Source: JAGWBF01 sp963663025 (GTDB lineage: Bacteria; Chloroflexota; Dehalococcoidia; Lucifugimonadales; JAGWBF01). From it: a stretch of 64,000 nucleotides of DNA. This document shows positions 8,122 through 16,527 of the stretch, piece after piece (position 1 is the stretch's first letter; each line of letters starts with the position of its first letter). The position numbers and the translations under genes are program-made. Location: positions 1,116,001 to 1,180,000 of the forward strand of contig OY760073.1 of assembly GCA_963663025.1 (NCBI GenBank). Reading direction: 5' to 3'. The notes below the pieces were generated by a model. That model searched no databases, was not told the origin of the DNA, and saw only the letters and a list, made by a program, of their open reading frames with translations.

Positions 8122-9162
8122 ATGAAGTATCCTTGGGCCAATGTTCTCATCCTGCTTCTGGCAGGTGTGGGGTTGGTCACCGGGTTTCTGGGGCTTACTT
8201 CCGACGGTTCCCTGACGCTTGTATCCCTCTGGGTCCACCGGATATCAGGCTACGCCCTGATCTTCCTCTTGGCCTGGAAGCTCCAGAACATCCTCCAACC
8301 CATCCTCGACAGGCAGCTTTGGCGCTACTCACCCATCCTGCATATTGCGTCCCTTGGCCTGCTGCTCCTGCTGTTCACGGCATTAGCTCTCGGGGCGGTG
8401 TGGAGCACCGCCGGGTATTTCACCTATTGGGGCATCAGCGGAGTGAGCTGGCACATCTACGTGGCGCTGGTCCTGCTGCCTCTTCTGCTGGTGCACATTC
8501 GCCGCCACCGTCGCATGCTCCGTCCACGCTACTGGGCAGACCGGCGGACCTTGTTGCGGACCGCGGGACTGGCCGTGGCGGGGTTCGTACTGTGGCGGGC
8601 CGTAGAGGTCATGGCCGACGGACTGGACCTTCCGGGGCAAGACCGAAGGTTCACAGGCTCCTACGAGCGAGGCAGCTTCTCCGGGAACGACTTTCCGTCC
8701 ACCTCATGGCTAAACGACAAGACCCCCAGGGTTGAGTCGAGCCAGTGGCAGCTACAGGTTCGTGGCAGGGTTGCCCAGCCCGTAACCTACTCGTACGCCG
8801 AGCTAATGGAGATGGACTCCAGCATGGAAGCTACCCTGGACTGCACCGGGGGGTGGTACTCGACCCAGGAGTGGCAGGGAGCGTCACTGAAAGACATCCT
8901 GGAGAGCGCCGGGCCCACGTCCGATGCGGCCAGCATCACCGTCCGTTCGCTGACGGGGTACTATCGGCGATTCTCCATGGGCGAGGCAGAGAATTACCTG
9001 CTGGCCGTCCGTGTTGGTGGGGAGGTGCTGGAGCCCCGGCACGGCTTCCCCGCCAGGCTGGTATCGCCTGGCAAAAGGGGGTACGACTGGGTGAAGTGGG
9101 TGGACTATATCGAGGTCAACAACACCAGCAAATGGTGGCAGCCTCCCCTGCCCATAACGTGA
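8122..9162 (+). CDS. Membrane cytochrome b-like domain fused to a sulfite-oxidase-type molybdopterin domain
   Basis: The 346-aa product has two parts. Residues 1-160 contain four to five membrane helices with His residues suited to heme (VHRISGYALIF, HIASLGLLL, SWHIYVALVLLPLLLVHIRRH), like YedZ or the b-type anchor of ferric reductases. Residues 200-346 match the Mo-cofactor domain of sulfite oxidase/YedY: LQVRGRVAQPVTYSYAEL, LDCTGGWYSTQEWQG with the Mo-ligand Cys, and RLVSPGKRGYDWVKWVD. A single chain thus joins the usual MsrP catalytic and MsrQ membrane roles. The physiological substrate is unknown. GGGGGA precedes ATG 8122, and it starts 12 nt after the aminotransferase. Confidence 0.82.
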   Translation: MKYPWANVLILLLAGVGLVTGFLGLTSDGSLTLVSLWVHRISGYALIFLLAWKLQNILQPILDRQLWRYSPILHIASLGLLLLLFTALALGAVWSTAGYFTYWGISGVSWHIYVALVLLPLLLVHIRRHRRMLRPRYWADRRTLLRTAGLAVAGFVLWRAVEVMADGLDLPGQDRRFTGSYERGSFSGNDFPSTSWLNDKTPRVESSQWQLQVRGRVAQPVTYSYAELMEMDSSMEATLDCTGGWYSTQEWQGASLKDILESAGPTSDAASITVRSLTGYYRRFSMGEAENYLLAVRVGGEVLEPRHGFPARLVSPGKRGYDWVKWVDYIEVNNTSKWWQPPLPIT

Positions 9163-9256
9163 ACCAAGAGCGCCGGGGAATTTCAACCCCCTAGCCGCCA
9201 CGCGCTTCCGGCGCCTCCTCGGATAAACTGGATTGCAGCAACGAAGGGAGAACAAC

Positions 9257-9628
9257 ATGGAGCTTGGCGCCTTTTCCGTCAGCCTCGCTGTCGAAAACCT
9301 GGAGGCATCCAGGGACTTCTACCAGAAGTTCGGGTTTGAGGTGGTCGGTGGCGACGCCTCGGAGAATTGGCTGATCCTGCGCAACGGCTACTGCACAATA
9401 GGGCTGTTCCAGGGTATGTTCGACAAGAACATATTGACCTTCAACCCCGGCTGGGACGACAAGGCGCAGCCCGTGGGGGACTACACGGATGTGCGTGAGC
9501 TTCAGCGCCAGATAAAGGCTAGCGGCGTGAGCTTCGTCAGCGAGGCCGACGAGGGAGGGTCGGGGCCCGCCAGCTTCGTCGTTCTGGACCCCGACGGCAA
9601 CCCAATCCTAGTCGATCAGCACGTGTGA
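9257..9628 (+). CDS. VOC-family (glyoxalase/bleomycin-resistance fold) protein
   Basis: A 123-aa single-domain protein. It begins MELGAFSVSLAVENLEASRDF, followed by YQKFGFEVVGG, and ends FVVLDPDGNPILVDQHV, the standard start and end of a VOC unit. The Asp/Glu/His metal positions cannot be assigned with certainty. ATG 9257 is chosen because GGGAG lies 6 nt upstream. Its substrate is unknown. It is preceded by a 94-nt gap after the molybdopterin gene and followed by an intergenic repeat. Confidence 0.85.
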   Translation: MELGAFSVSLAVENLEASRDFYQKFGFEVVGGDASENWLILRNGYCTIGLFQGMFDKNILTFNPGWDDKAQPVGDYTDVRELQRQIKASGVSFVSEADEGGSGPASFVVLDPDGNPILVDQHV

Positions 9629-9724
9629 TTCGGGCTTCTGTTCCGTCACTCCCGCGGCCACGCCTTCGTCACTCCAGCGAAAGCGGGACTCTGCGCATCC
9701 GCCGCAGTCCAGAGCGCCCGAGAT

Positions 9725-9761
9725 GTCCGTCCCCCTTCGATTTCCCTCAGGGCGAACGGAC
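9725..9761. repeat. Family B palindromic repeat
   Basis: GTCCGTCCCCCTTCGATTTC plus its hairpin partner ending GGGCGAACGGAC. It lies between the convergent VOC and sdhE genes and could act as a terminator hairpin for both. Confidence 0.65.
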
Positions 9762-9792
9762 AGGAGGCCTCCCCACCAGATAGGAGACGGGT

Positions 9793-10677
9793 CTAGGCAA
9801 GGACCGCCTTAGACACCAGGTCGCCGGTCGGGATGATGTGCTTCTGTAGGCCCAGCTCGTCCGGGTCCAACCCCATCGCCAGACCCATCAGCTGGGGCAG
9901 GTGCAGTATGGGCAGGTTGGTCTTCCGCTGGGACTGGGCCATCGCCTTGGGCTGGTAGCCGTCCAAGTTGAGGTGGCAGAGGGGGCAGGGCGTAACCATG
10001 GCGTCTGCACCCATGTCCGCCGCCTCGGATGTGTGCTTTCCGACCATGGCCACGGAGTTGGATTCGTTTATGGTCAGGATGGGGAAGCCGCAGCACCTGC
10101 TCTTGCCAGAGAAGTTCACAACCTCTCCGCCAATGGCCTCGATAAGCTCTTCCAGTGAGGTCTCCCTACCGGGGTAATCCTTGAACCCGAGGGCGTTGCT
10201 GGGGCGCAGAATGTAGCAGCCGTAGAAGGGGGCAACTTTGAGGTGGGTCAGGGGATTTCGGATGTAGGTCTTCAGGGTCTCAACCCCAATGTCCTCGATG
10301 ACGATCCAGAGAAGGTGCTTAATCACCGTGGTGCCCTTGTACTCCAGGTACTCCTCGGCCAGCTCAGCGTTGACCTTGGCCAGATAGTCGGGGTCGTCGG
10401 TGAGTCTCTTGTTGGCTTGGGACATCACGCCCTGGCATGTGCTGCAGATGGTCATGATGGGCAGGCCCATCCACTCCGCCATGGCGAATGTGCGGGCGTT
10501 CAGGACATCGCCCAGAAACTGGTTCTTCTCCTGGAGCACACCGGCCCCGGTGCAGGATGCGCCAACCATCTCTTCCAGCTCGATTCCCAAGCGACGGCTG
10601 ACCTGCATAGCAGCTGGGTACAGCTCTGGGCAGCCCCCCCGGGATACGCAGCCTGGGAAAAACGCATACTTTGGCAT
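9793..10677 (-). CDS. sdhE: CCG-domain subunit of succinate dehydrogenase/heterodisulfide reductase B family (SdhE-like)
   Basis: The 294-aa product begins KYAFFPGCVSRGGCPELYP, typical of HdrB/SdhE proteins. It has two Cys-rich repeats: an N-terminal set with variant pattern (ASCTGAG ... ICSTCQG) and a canonical C-terminal CCG repeat (FYGCYILRPS ... SRCCGFP ... TPCPLCHLN). In type-E succinate:quinone oxidoreductases this subunit replaces the heme-binding anchors and attaches the complex to the membrane, passing electrons to quinone. It lies downstream of sdhA and sdhB on the same strand, 38 nt after sdhB. No separate SdhC/SdhD is present. Confidence 0.85.
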   Translation of the reverse strand: MPKYAFFPGCVSRGGCPELYPAAMQVSRRLGIELEEMVGASCTGAGVLQEKNQFLGDVLNARTFAMAEWMGLPIMTICSTCQGVMSQANKRLTDDPDYLAKVNAELAEEYLEYKGTTVIKHLLWIVIEDIGVETLKTYIRNPLTHLKVAPFYGCYILRPSNALGFKDYPGRETSLEELIEAIGGEVVNFSGKSRCCGFPILTINESNSVAMVGKHTSEAADMGADAMVTPCPLCHLNLDGYQPKAMAQSQRKTNLPILHLPQLMGLAMGLDPDELGLQKHIIPTGDLVSKAVLA

Positions 10678-10715
10678 TTACCTTCTACCTCGAGTAACTC
10701 AGGTTTGGGAAAGAC

Positions 10716-11669
10716 CTATTTCTTGGGTTCCAGCTTGCGGAAAATCCGCCGGACGTTCTCCACGTTGGGCACCATCTTGTGGAAGATGGGGGGCATCTTG
10801 CCCCGCACCAGCGCGCGCAGGCCGACGGGCGCAAAACTCTGCATGGCACGGATGTTGAACATACCCACCGTCTTCACTGGCAGCTTCAGCTCATCCAGCC
10901 GTCCGCTATGGGAAACCAGCTCTACGAAAGCGTCGGTGTGCCGCGCCCCGATTTCCTTATCGAACCCGGCGTTCATGGCCAGGTCCCGCATCGCCATTAT
11001 GCGGTCCATGGGGGCAACCCCCTTGGGGCACACCTGGACGCACTCCATACAGCGGGTGCAGTCCCAGATGCCGGAGTACTGCCGCAGGCTGTCCAGCCGG
11101 GGCTTCTCCTGGGAGTCCCGCGGGTCTGCGACGAATCGATAGGCCTTGGCAAGAGCAGCCGGTCCTAGGAAGTTGGCGTCCACCTCCAGCACGGTGCAGT
11201 CGGATACGCAGGCGCCGCACAGGATGCAGCCCATGACCCCGGCCAGGTGCAGCATATCTTCGTTGGGAGCAAGGTACTCGCCCTCAGGCTCGGGACCCTC
11301 GGGCTGAAGCCACGGATCGACAGCCTTCACCTTGTCCCAGAAGGGGTTCATATCCACGACCAGGTCCTTGATCACTTCCATGTTGCCCATGGGTTCGATG
11401 GTGACGCTCCCGCCGTCGGGGGCGATCTCGCTCACCCTGGTCTTGCAGGCGAGCTGGGCGTGGCCGTTGACCCTCATGGAACAGGAGCCGCAGATTGCAC
11501 TGCGGCAGGAACAGCGAAGGGACAGGGTCCCGTCGATATCTTCCCTGATGTTGATCAGGGTATCCAGGACGGTGGTGTACTCATCCACCTCGACCTTGTA
11601 CTCCGACCAGTAGGGAACAGGCTCTTTGGCTTCGGGATCGTATCGTCGTACGTTTACGGCCAGCTCCAT
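10716..11669 (-). CDS. sdhB: Succinate dehydrogenase/fumarate reductase iron-sulfur subunit
   Basis: The 317-aa product carries the plant-type [2Fe-2S] motif SCRSAICGSCSMRVNG with a distal Cys (LACKT), then two clusters of Cys for [4Fe-4S]/[3Fe-4S] centres (CILCGACVSDC and CTRCMECVQVCPKG). It passes electrons from the SdhA flavin to quinone. It is longer than E. coli SdhB (about 238 aa) by a C-terminal extension after the last cluster (roughly residues 240-317), which may contact the CCG subunit. Its ATG overlaps the sdhA stop by one base (TGATG), indicating translational coupling. Confidence 0.92.
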   Translation of the reverse strand: MELAVNVRRYDPEAKEPVPYWSEYKVEVDEYTTVLDTLINIREDIDGTLSLRCSCRSAICGSCSMRVNGHAQLACKTRVSEIAPDGGSVTIEPMGNMEVIKDLVVDMNPFWDKVKAVDPWLQPEGPEPEGEYLAPNEDMLHLAGVMGCILCGACVSDCTVLEVDANFLGPAALAKAYRFVADPRDSQEKPRLDSLRQYSGIWDCTRCMECVQVCPKGVAPMDRIMAMRDLAMNAGFDKEIGARHTDAFVELVSHSGRLDELKLPVKTVGMFNIRAMQSFAPVGLRALVRGKMPPIFHKMVPNVENVRRIFRKLEPKK

Positions 11670-13348
11670 CAGTACTTCCTTTCCTCAGGCGTCCATTGGG
11701 TGATAACCACCGGGCTGTAGGAGATCTCCGGGCCGGCGGGGGTAGATGTCACCAGGATGTGCTTCAGCCAGTCGGCATCGTTCCGCTCGGGGAAGTCCGT
11801 TCGGGAGTGGGCGCCTCTGCTTTCCTTGCGCTCCAATGCGCTGACGGCTATTGCTTCGGCGCAGTCCAGCATCAGGCCCAGCTCCAGGTCGAACACCAAG
11901 TCAGTGTTGAATGTTCGGCCCTTGTCTTCTACGGGCACCGTTGCGTACCGCCCCTTGAGCTGCTGGATTGTATCCAGGGCTTCCTTCATGCCGTTTTCGT
12001 CCCGGTACACACCCAGGTGAGCATTCATGGCGGTCCCCATATCCAGGCGTATCTTGGCGACCCGGTCTCCGTTAGCACCCCTGGAGAGCATTTCAGCCAG
12101 GCGTTTCTCTTCCTGTTCAACTAGGCCTTCTACATCCAGGGACTCATGCTCCGTGCCCCTGTATGTCTCGGCGGCGTGGTTTCCGGCCCGGTGGCCGAAC
12201 ACCACGGTGTCCAGCAGTGAGTTGGCTCCCAGACGGTTGCCTCCGTGAACGCTGACGCAGGCGCACTCTCCGGCAGCATAAATGCCAGGGACGCTGGTGA
12301 GGCCGTCAATGTCGGTCTTGATCCCGCCCATCTGGTAGTGCATTCCCGGCTGAACTGGGATGGGCTCCTGGGTTATGTCAATACCCAGCAGGTCTAGGCC
12401 AATGTCGTAAATCTGGGAGAGCTTTTCTTTGATAAGCTTCTCTCCCAAGTGCCGGCAGTCCAACAGCACGGAACCGTTTACGCCGTTGCCCTCGGCGATC
12501 TCGATGGTCTCGGAGCGGGACACAACGTCCCTGGATGCCAGCTCCATCATGTTGGGAGCGTAGCGTTCCATGAAACGCTCGCCGTCCTTGTTGAGCAGGT
12601 ATGCTCCCTCACCCCGCGCTCCCTCCGTGATAAGCACCCCGCTGCCCTTTAGCGTGGTCGGATGGTACTGGACCATCTCCATGTCCATGAGGGGCACCCC
12701 GGCTTGGTAAGCCAAAGCGATGCCGTCCCCGGTCACGATCAGGGCGTTGGTGCTGGGTTCGAACACGCGCCCCAGACCTCCGGTGCACAGGATTACGCTC
12801 TTGGCCTTGATCATGTAAACGCGGCCCGTGCGAATTTCCATGGCCAGAACACCGCAGCACTTGCCTTCCTGCATGACCAGCGACGTCACAAACCACTCTT
12901 CGTAGCTGGTGATATCCGACTTAAGGAGCTGTTCGTAGAGGACGTGGAGGATGGCTTGGCCTGTGATGTCGGCCACGAAGAAGGTACGCGCCCGCCTCTG
13001 GCCTCCAAAAGCCCTGGTGCCCAGGCGTCCCTCATCATCCCTGTTGAATATCACGCCCATGTGCTCCAGGGATATGAGCTCCTCGCCCGCCACCTGGCAC
13101 ATCAGCTCGATGGAGTCCTGGTCCCCCAGGTAATCGCTGCCCTTAACGGTATCGTAGGCGTGCTCTTCCCAGGCATCGCCGCGGTCCACCAGAGCCGCGT
13201 TTATGCCGCCCTGGGCGGCATTCGAGTGGCTGCGCACGGGATACACCTTGCTGATAATCCCCGTATTGGCTCCCATCTCTCTGGCAGCCAGGGCCGCCCT
13301 CATTCCCGCCAGGCCGGCGCCTACTACCAGCACATCATGCTCAAGCAT
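11669..13348 (-). CDS. sdhA: Succinate dehydrogenase/fumarate reductase flavoprotein subunit
   Basis: Oxidises succinate to fumarate, or the reverse. The 559-aa product has the FAD-binding start VVGAGLAGMRAALAAREMGA, the probable flavin-attachment His in SHSNAAQGGINA, the substrate segment PTTLKGSGVLITEGARGEGA, and the catalytic region HGGNRLGANSLLDTVVFG. The first gene of the sdhA-sdhB-sdhE set, it lies 81 nt downstream of the NUDIX gene on the same strand, so it may belong to the nadK transcript or have its own promoter. Confidence 0.93.
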   Translation of the reverse strand: MLEHDVLVVGAGLAGMRAALAAREMGANTGIISKVYPVRSHSNAAQGGINAALVDRGDAWEEHAYDTVKGSDYLGDQDSIELMCQVAGEELISLEHMGVIFNRDDEGRLGTRAFGGQRRARTFFVADITGQAILHVLYEQLLKSDITSYEEWFVTSLVMQEGKCCGVLAMEIRTGRVYMIKAKSVILCTGGLGRVFEPSTNALIVTGDGIALAYQAGVPLMDMEMVQYHPTTLKGSGVLITEGARGEGAYLLNKDGERFMERYAPNMMELASRDVVSRSETIEIAEGNGVNGSVLLDCRHLGEKLIKEKLSQIYDIGLDLLGIDITQEPIPVQPGMHYQMGGIKTDIDGLTSVPGIYAAGECACVSVHGGNRLGANSLLDTVVFGHRAGNHAAETYRGTEHESLDVEGLVEQEEKRLAEMLSRGANGDRVAKIRLDMGTAMNAHLGVYRDENGMKEALDTIQQLKGRYATVPVEDKGRTFNTDLVFDLELGLMLDCAEAIAVSALERKESRGAHSRTDFPERNDADWLKHILVTSTPAGPEISYSPVVITQWTPEERKY

Positions 13349-13429
13349 ACGCTATCGGTCCTACCTCACTGCTTTGTTGATAGACCATCCAAGCGGCCCA
13401 ATCCAGCGACCATTCCGGGCCGCCGCAGG

Positions 13430-13978
13430 TCAGCCTGCGTCTCGCAAGTACATCGCCATCATCAGTGCGGCGATGCTCTTTGCATCCTTAATGGTACCTT
13501 TTTTGATCAGCCCCGGCACCTGGGCCAGGGGCACATGTTCGACCCTGATATCTTCATCCTCGTCCGCCGGGAGGGAGCTGGGGAAAAGGCCCGTCGCCGC
13601 GTAGGCGTGCATCAGCTCGGTGCTGAAGCCCGGGCTGATCCAGAACCTGGACAGCAGCTCCAGGTTGGTTGCCGAATAGCCTGTCTCTTCCTGGAGCTCC
13701 CGCAGGACAGTCTCCTCTGAAAGCTCCCCATCTTCCACGTTTCCCGCCGGTATTTCCAGCAGCACCTGTTCCACCGCTTTGCGGTACTGGCGCACCATCA
13801 CGATGTTCTCTTCGTCCTCATAGGGAACGATGCACACGCAGGGGCGATGTTCGACGATCTCACGGACACTCTGACCGCCCCGGCCAAGGCTCACGTCATC
13901 CACCCGCACGTTGAATATCCTTCCCTGGAAGGCCATGCGGCTGCTCAAGGTGAGTTCAGGCTGGAGATCGGAAGTCAT
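13430..13978 (-). CDS. NUDIX hydrolase, ADP-ribose pyrophosphatase-like
   Basis: The 182-aa product has a complete Nudix box, GNVEDGELSEETVLRELQEE followed by TGY, with the GX5EX7REUXEEXGU spacing. Upstream sit RPCVCIVPYEDEENIVMVRQ and YRKAVEQVLLEIPAG, characteristic of ADP-ribose pyrophosphatases. It lies 5 nt after nadK, so the two are surely co-transcribed. Both act on the NAD pool: NadK makes NADP and the NUDIX enzyme would clear ADP-ribose from NAD breakdown. The exact substrate is inferred. Confidence 0.87.
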   Translation of the reverse strand: MTSDLQPELTLSSRMAFQGRIFNVRVDDVSLGRGGQSVREIVEHRPCVCIVPYEDEENIVMVRQYRKAVEQVLLEIPAGNVEDGELSEETVLRELQEETGYSATNLELLSRFWISPGFSTELMHAYAATGLFPSSLPADEDEDIRVEHVPLAQVPGLIKKGTIKDAKSIAALMMAMYLRDAG

Positions 13979-13983
13979 CGTAC

Positions 13984-14877
13984 CTAGTACTGGATAGCCC
14001 TTGTGGTGCTTGCGCCTTCGCCGAAGCCCAACCGTTGGGTCAGGGTTTCGAAGAAGTGAATGGGCGGATTGGCCCGGAGAAACAGAGCTGCCCGGGAGCT
14101 GGCCTGTACCTCCACGGATGCGCCTGCGGGAAGGTCGGCATCTACGTAGCCGTCCACGCTCAGCGTGGCGCTGTGATCGGTCTGGACGACCAGATCGATG
14201 GTGGATGAGGCCGGGAGCACCATGGCCGATGCCATTCCAACGTGGGGCGCTATGGGCTTCAGAATCATCTCGTCAGCCAGTGGCCACAGGATAGGCCCAC
14301 CCACCGAAAGGTTGTATCCTGTGCTTCCCGTCGCCGTGGAAACGATAACAGCGTCTGCCCGAAACTCGGTTATGAAGGCGCTATTGATGTAGGTTGCTAT
14401 AGACACGAGACGAGAAACCGCTCCCCGCCCCACGACCACGTCGTTCAAAGCATGACACTCTTGGCTTCCCGCCATGGACAGATACCTGCTGCCTCCCCTT
14501 CCGTCGGACAGGGTACGCACCTGAAGCATGCACCTTTCTTCCACGCGCATATCCCCCTCCAGGAACAAGGGGACCTTGTCGAAGGCTTCGTGGGCTTCGA
14601 TCTCCGTCATGAAGCCCAGCCTTCCCATGTTGATGCCCAGGATGGGGATGCGGTTGGGGACGGATACCCTGGCGGCACGAATTATGGTGCCATCGCCGCC
14701 AATGGTGATAATGAGGTCGGTGCCTTCGGCACCCGTCAGCTCTTCATCGACCTCGGTTGCAGCACACTGCCAGGACCTCTCGCCAAGGTCCAAGCGTTCG
14801 ACCAGGGCGTTTGCCATTTCGCGGGCTTCTGATATGCGGTCGTTGTAGATAAAACCGATGGTCTGAAGAGAGGCCAT
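13984..14877 (-). CDS. nadK: NAD kinase
   Basis: Phosphorylates NAD to NADP. The 297-aa product carries the GGDGTIIRAAR motif, ILGINMGRLGFMTEI, the second motif ALNDVVVGRG, and TATGSTGYNLSVGGPI near the C-terminal domain. A strong promoter (14934-14962) lies upstream. It heads a run nadK-NUDIX-sdhA-sdhB-sdhE on the minus strand. Confidence 0.93.
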   Translation of the reverse strand: MASLQTIGFIYNDRISEAREMANALVERLDLGERSWQCAATEVDEELTGAEGTDLIITIGGDGTIIRAARVSVPNRIPILGINMGRLGFMTEIEAHEAFDKVPLFLEGDMRVEERCMLQVRTLSDGRGGSRYLSMAGSQECHALNDVVVGRGAVSRLVSIATYINSAFITEFRADAVIVSTATGSTGYNLSVGGPILWPLADEMILKPIAPHVGMASAMVLPASSTIDLVVQTDHSATLSVDGYVDADLPAGASVEVQASSRAALFLRANPPIHFFETLTQRLGFGEGASTTRAIQY

Positions 14878-14933
14878 TTACCGCTTCCGGGGGAGCGAGT
14901 TCCCCAGGGCAATACTAGCTAATTGACTACGGA

Positions 14934-14962
14934 AGTCTAGCATCGGCCCTTATAGCTGTCAA
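14934..14962 (-). promoter_or_regulatory. Sigma70-type promoter of nadK operon
   Basis: On the minus strand TTGACA (14962-14957), 17 bp spacer, TAGACT (14939-14934). Transcription would start near 14927, about 50 nt before the nadK ATG. Confidence 0.6.
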
Positions 14963-15003
14963 TAAAATTAGACCCTCTACGGCGCCCACCAGACCCAGGC
15001 CGA

Positions 15004-16527
15004 TTAACCAAAGGGAAGAAGCCTCACATACTCCACCACCGCGGTGCTCAGGGTCTCCGAAGACAGCTCGACCAACCGCAGAAGCGGGCCCGGCAGAAAA
15101 CCGAAGACCAGCACTCCCAAGGCCGACACTCCCAGGGCCAACCTCAGGGACGGCGAAGTGGGCACTCCTTCCTCGGATGTGGGCGGGTCCAGGTACATGG
15201 TGCGTACAACCCTCAGGTAGTAGTAGGCGGACACCACCGTGTTGGCTACACCCAGTACGACCAGCCATAACAGGCCGCTCTCCAGGGCCGACCCGAAGAT
15301 ATACAGCTTGGCGATGAAGATACCGGTCGGGGGCACGCCAATTAGAGCAACGAGGGACAAAGCCAAGGCAAAAGCAACGATGGGCGCCCTGCGACTGATC
15401 CCGGCAAAGTCCGAAATCTGATCGCTGCCCACCTTGTTGGCGATAGCCATCACTGCAAAGAAGGCAGCCAGGTTGGTGGCTGCATACGCGCCCAGGTAGT
15501 AGAGCACGCTGCTGGGGCCGGAGGTATCGCCATCGGCCGTGGTTGGGGCAATGGCCGCCAAGCCCACCAGCAGGTATCCGGCGTGGGCGATGGTGCTGTA
15601 GGCCAACAGTCTCTTGACGCTGCTCTGGGCGATAGCTACCAAGTTGCCCACCGTCATGGAGGCTGCAGCCATGGCAGCCAGCAGTATCTGCCAGTCAAGC
15701 TGGAACACCTCGAAGCCCACGTAAAGCACCCTCAGCAGCACCGCAAAACCGGCAGCTTTACTGGCTACCGACAGGTAGGCCGTCACGGGAGTTGGAGCGC
15801 CTTCGTACACATCAGGCACCCACATATGGAAGGGCGCCGCCGATATCTTGAAGCCCAAGCCGGCGATGAACAGCACCACTCCCAGCAAAAAGGCCGAACT
15901 GCCACCGAATATCTCGCCTGGCTCCGTCAGGAAGGCTGCCTGCCGCGCGATGTCGGACAGGAAGGTGGTTCCGGTGGACCCGTACACCAAGGCAATGCCA
16001 TACAGGAGCAGCGCGGAGCTTGTGGCGCTCAGCACAAGGAACTTGAGCCCCGATTCGCTGGAGCGGGAAGTCTTGAGAAAAGCCGCGAGGGCTATCAGGG
16101 GCAGCGTGGTCAGCTCCAGCGCCACGTAGATCGTTATCAACTCTTCGGTAGCCGCGAGGAGCATCATGCCGGTGGCCGAGAACAGCAGCAAGCCGTAGTA
16201 CTCCCCCCGGTGCTCCCTCACGTACCTTCCATAGTCCGATGATGCCAGGACCACCAGGGCGGCCACACCCAGCACGAGGAACTTGAAGAACAGGGCGAAC
16301 CGGTCCACAACCAGGGTGCCGAATATGCCCACCAGCCTGTTGTCGGGGTGGTCAGCGACATCCATCCAAAGCCAGAGGCTCAGCCCCAGCGGGACCAGGA
16401 GTCCGATTGCGGCGATCAGTCCAAGAAGGCCTTTCTGCTTCACGAAAAGGTCGAGGGCGATAATCAGCAGAGCCAAGCCGACAAGGGCTATCTCCGGGGA
16501 AAGGAGGCGTACATCTTCAGTGGTCAT
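15004..16527 (-). CDS. nuoN: NADH-quinone oxidoreductase subunit N
   Basis: Antiporter-like proton-pumping membrane subunit, 507 aa with about 14 hydrophobic helices. The core Lys/His helix regions are visible: KISAAPFHMWVPDVYEGAPT and SVKRLLAYSTIAHAGYLLVG. It overlaps nuoM by four bases (ATGA) and is the last gene of the cluster. Confidence 0.93.
   Translation of the reverse strand: MTTEDVRLLSPEIALVGLALLIIALDLFVKQKGLLGLIAAIGLLVPLGLSLWLWMDVADHPDNRLVGIFGTLVVDRFALFFKFLVLGVAALVVLASSDYGRYVREHRGEYYGLLLFSATGMMLLAATEELITIYVALELTTLPLIALAAFLKTSRSSESGLKFLVLSATSSALLLYGIALVYGSTGTTFLSDIARQAAFLTEPGEIFGGSSAFLLGVVLFIAGLGFKISAAPFHMWVPDVYEGAPTPVTAYLSVASKAAGFAVLLRVLYVGFEVFQLDWQILLAAMAAASMTVGNLVAIAQSSVKRLLAYSTIAHAGYLLVGLAAIAPTTADGDTSGPSSVLYYLGAYAATNLAAFFAVMAIANKVGSDQISDFAGISRRAPIVAFALALSLVALIGVPPTGIFIAKLYIFGSALESGLLWLVVLGVANTVVSAYYYLRVVRTMYLDPPTSEEGVPTSPSLRLALGVSALGVLVFGFLPGPLLRLVELSSETLSTAVVEYVRLLPFG

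Noticed and set aside
12662..13720. 352-codon open frame antisense to sdhA and the NUDIX gene
   Set aside because: Overlaps two well-supported genes completely; no motif.
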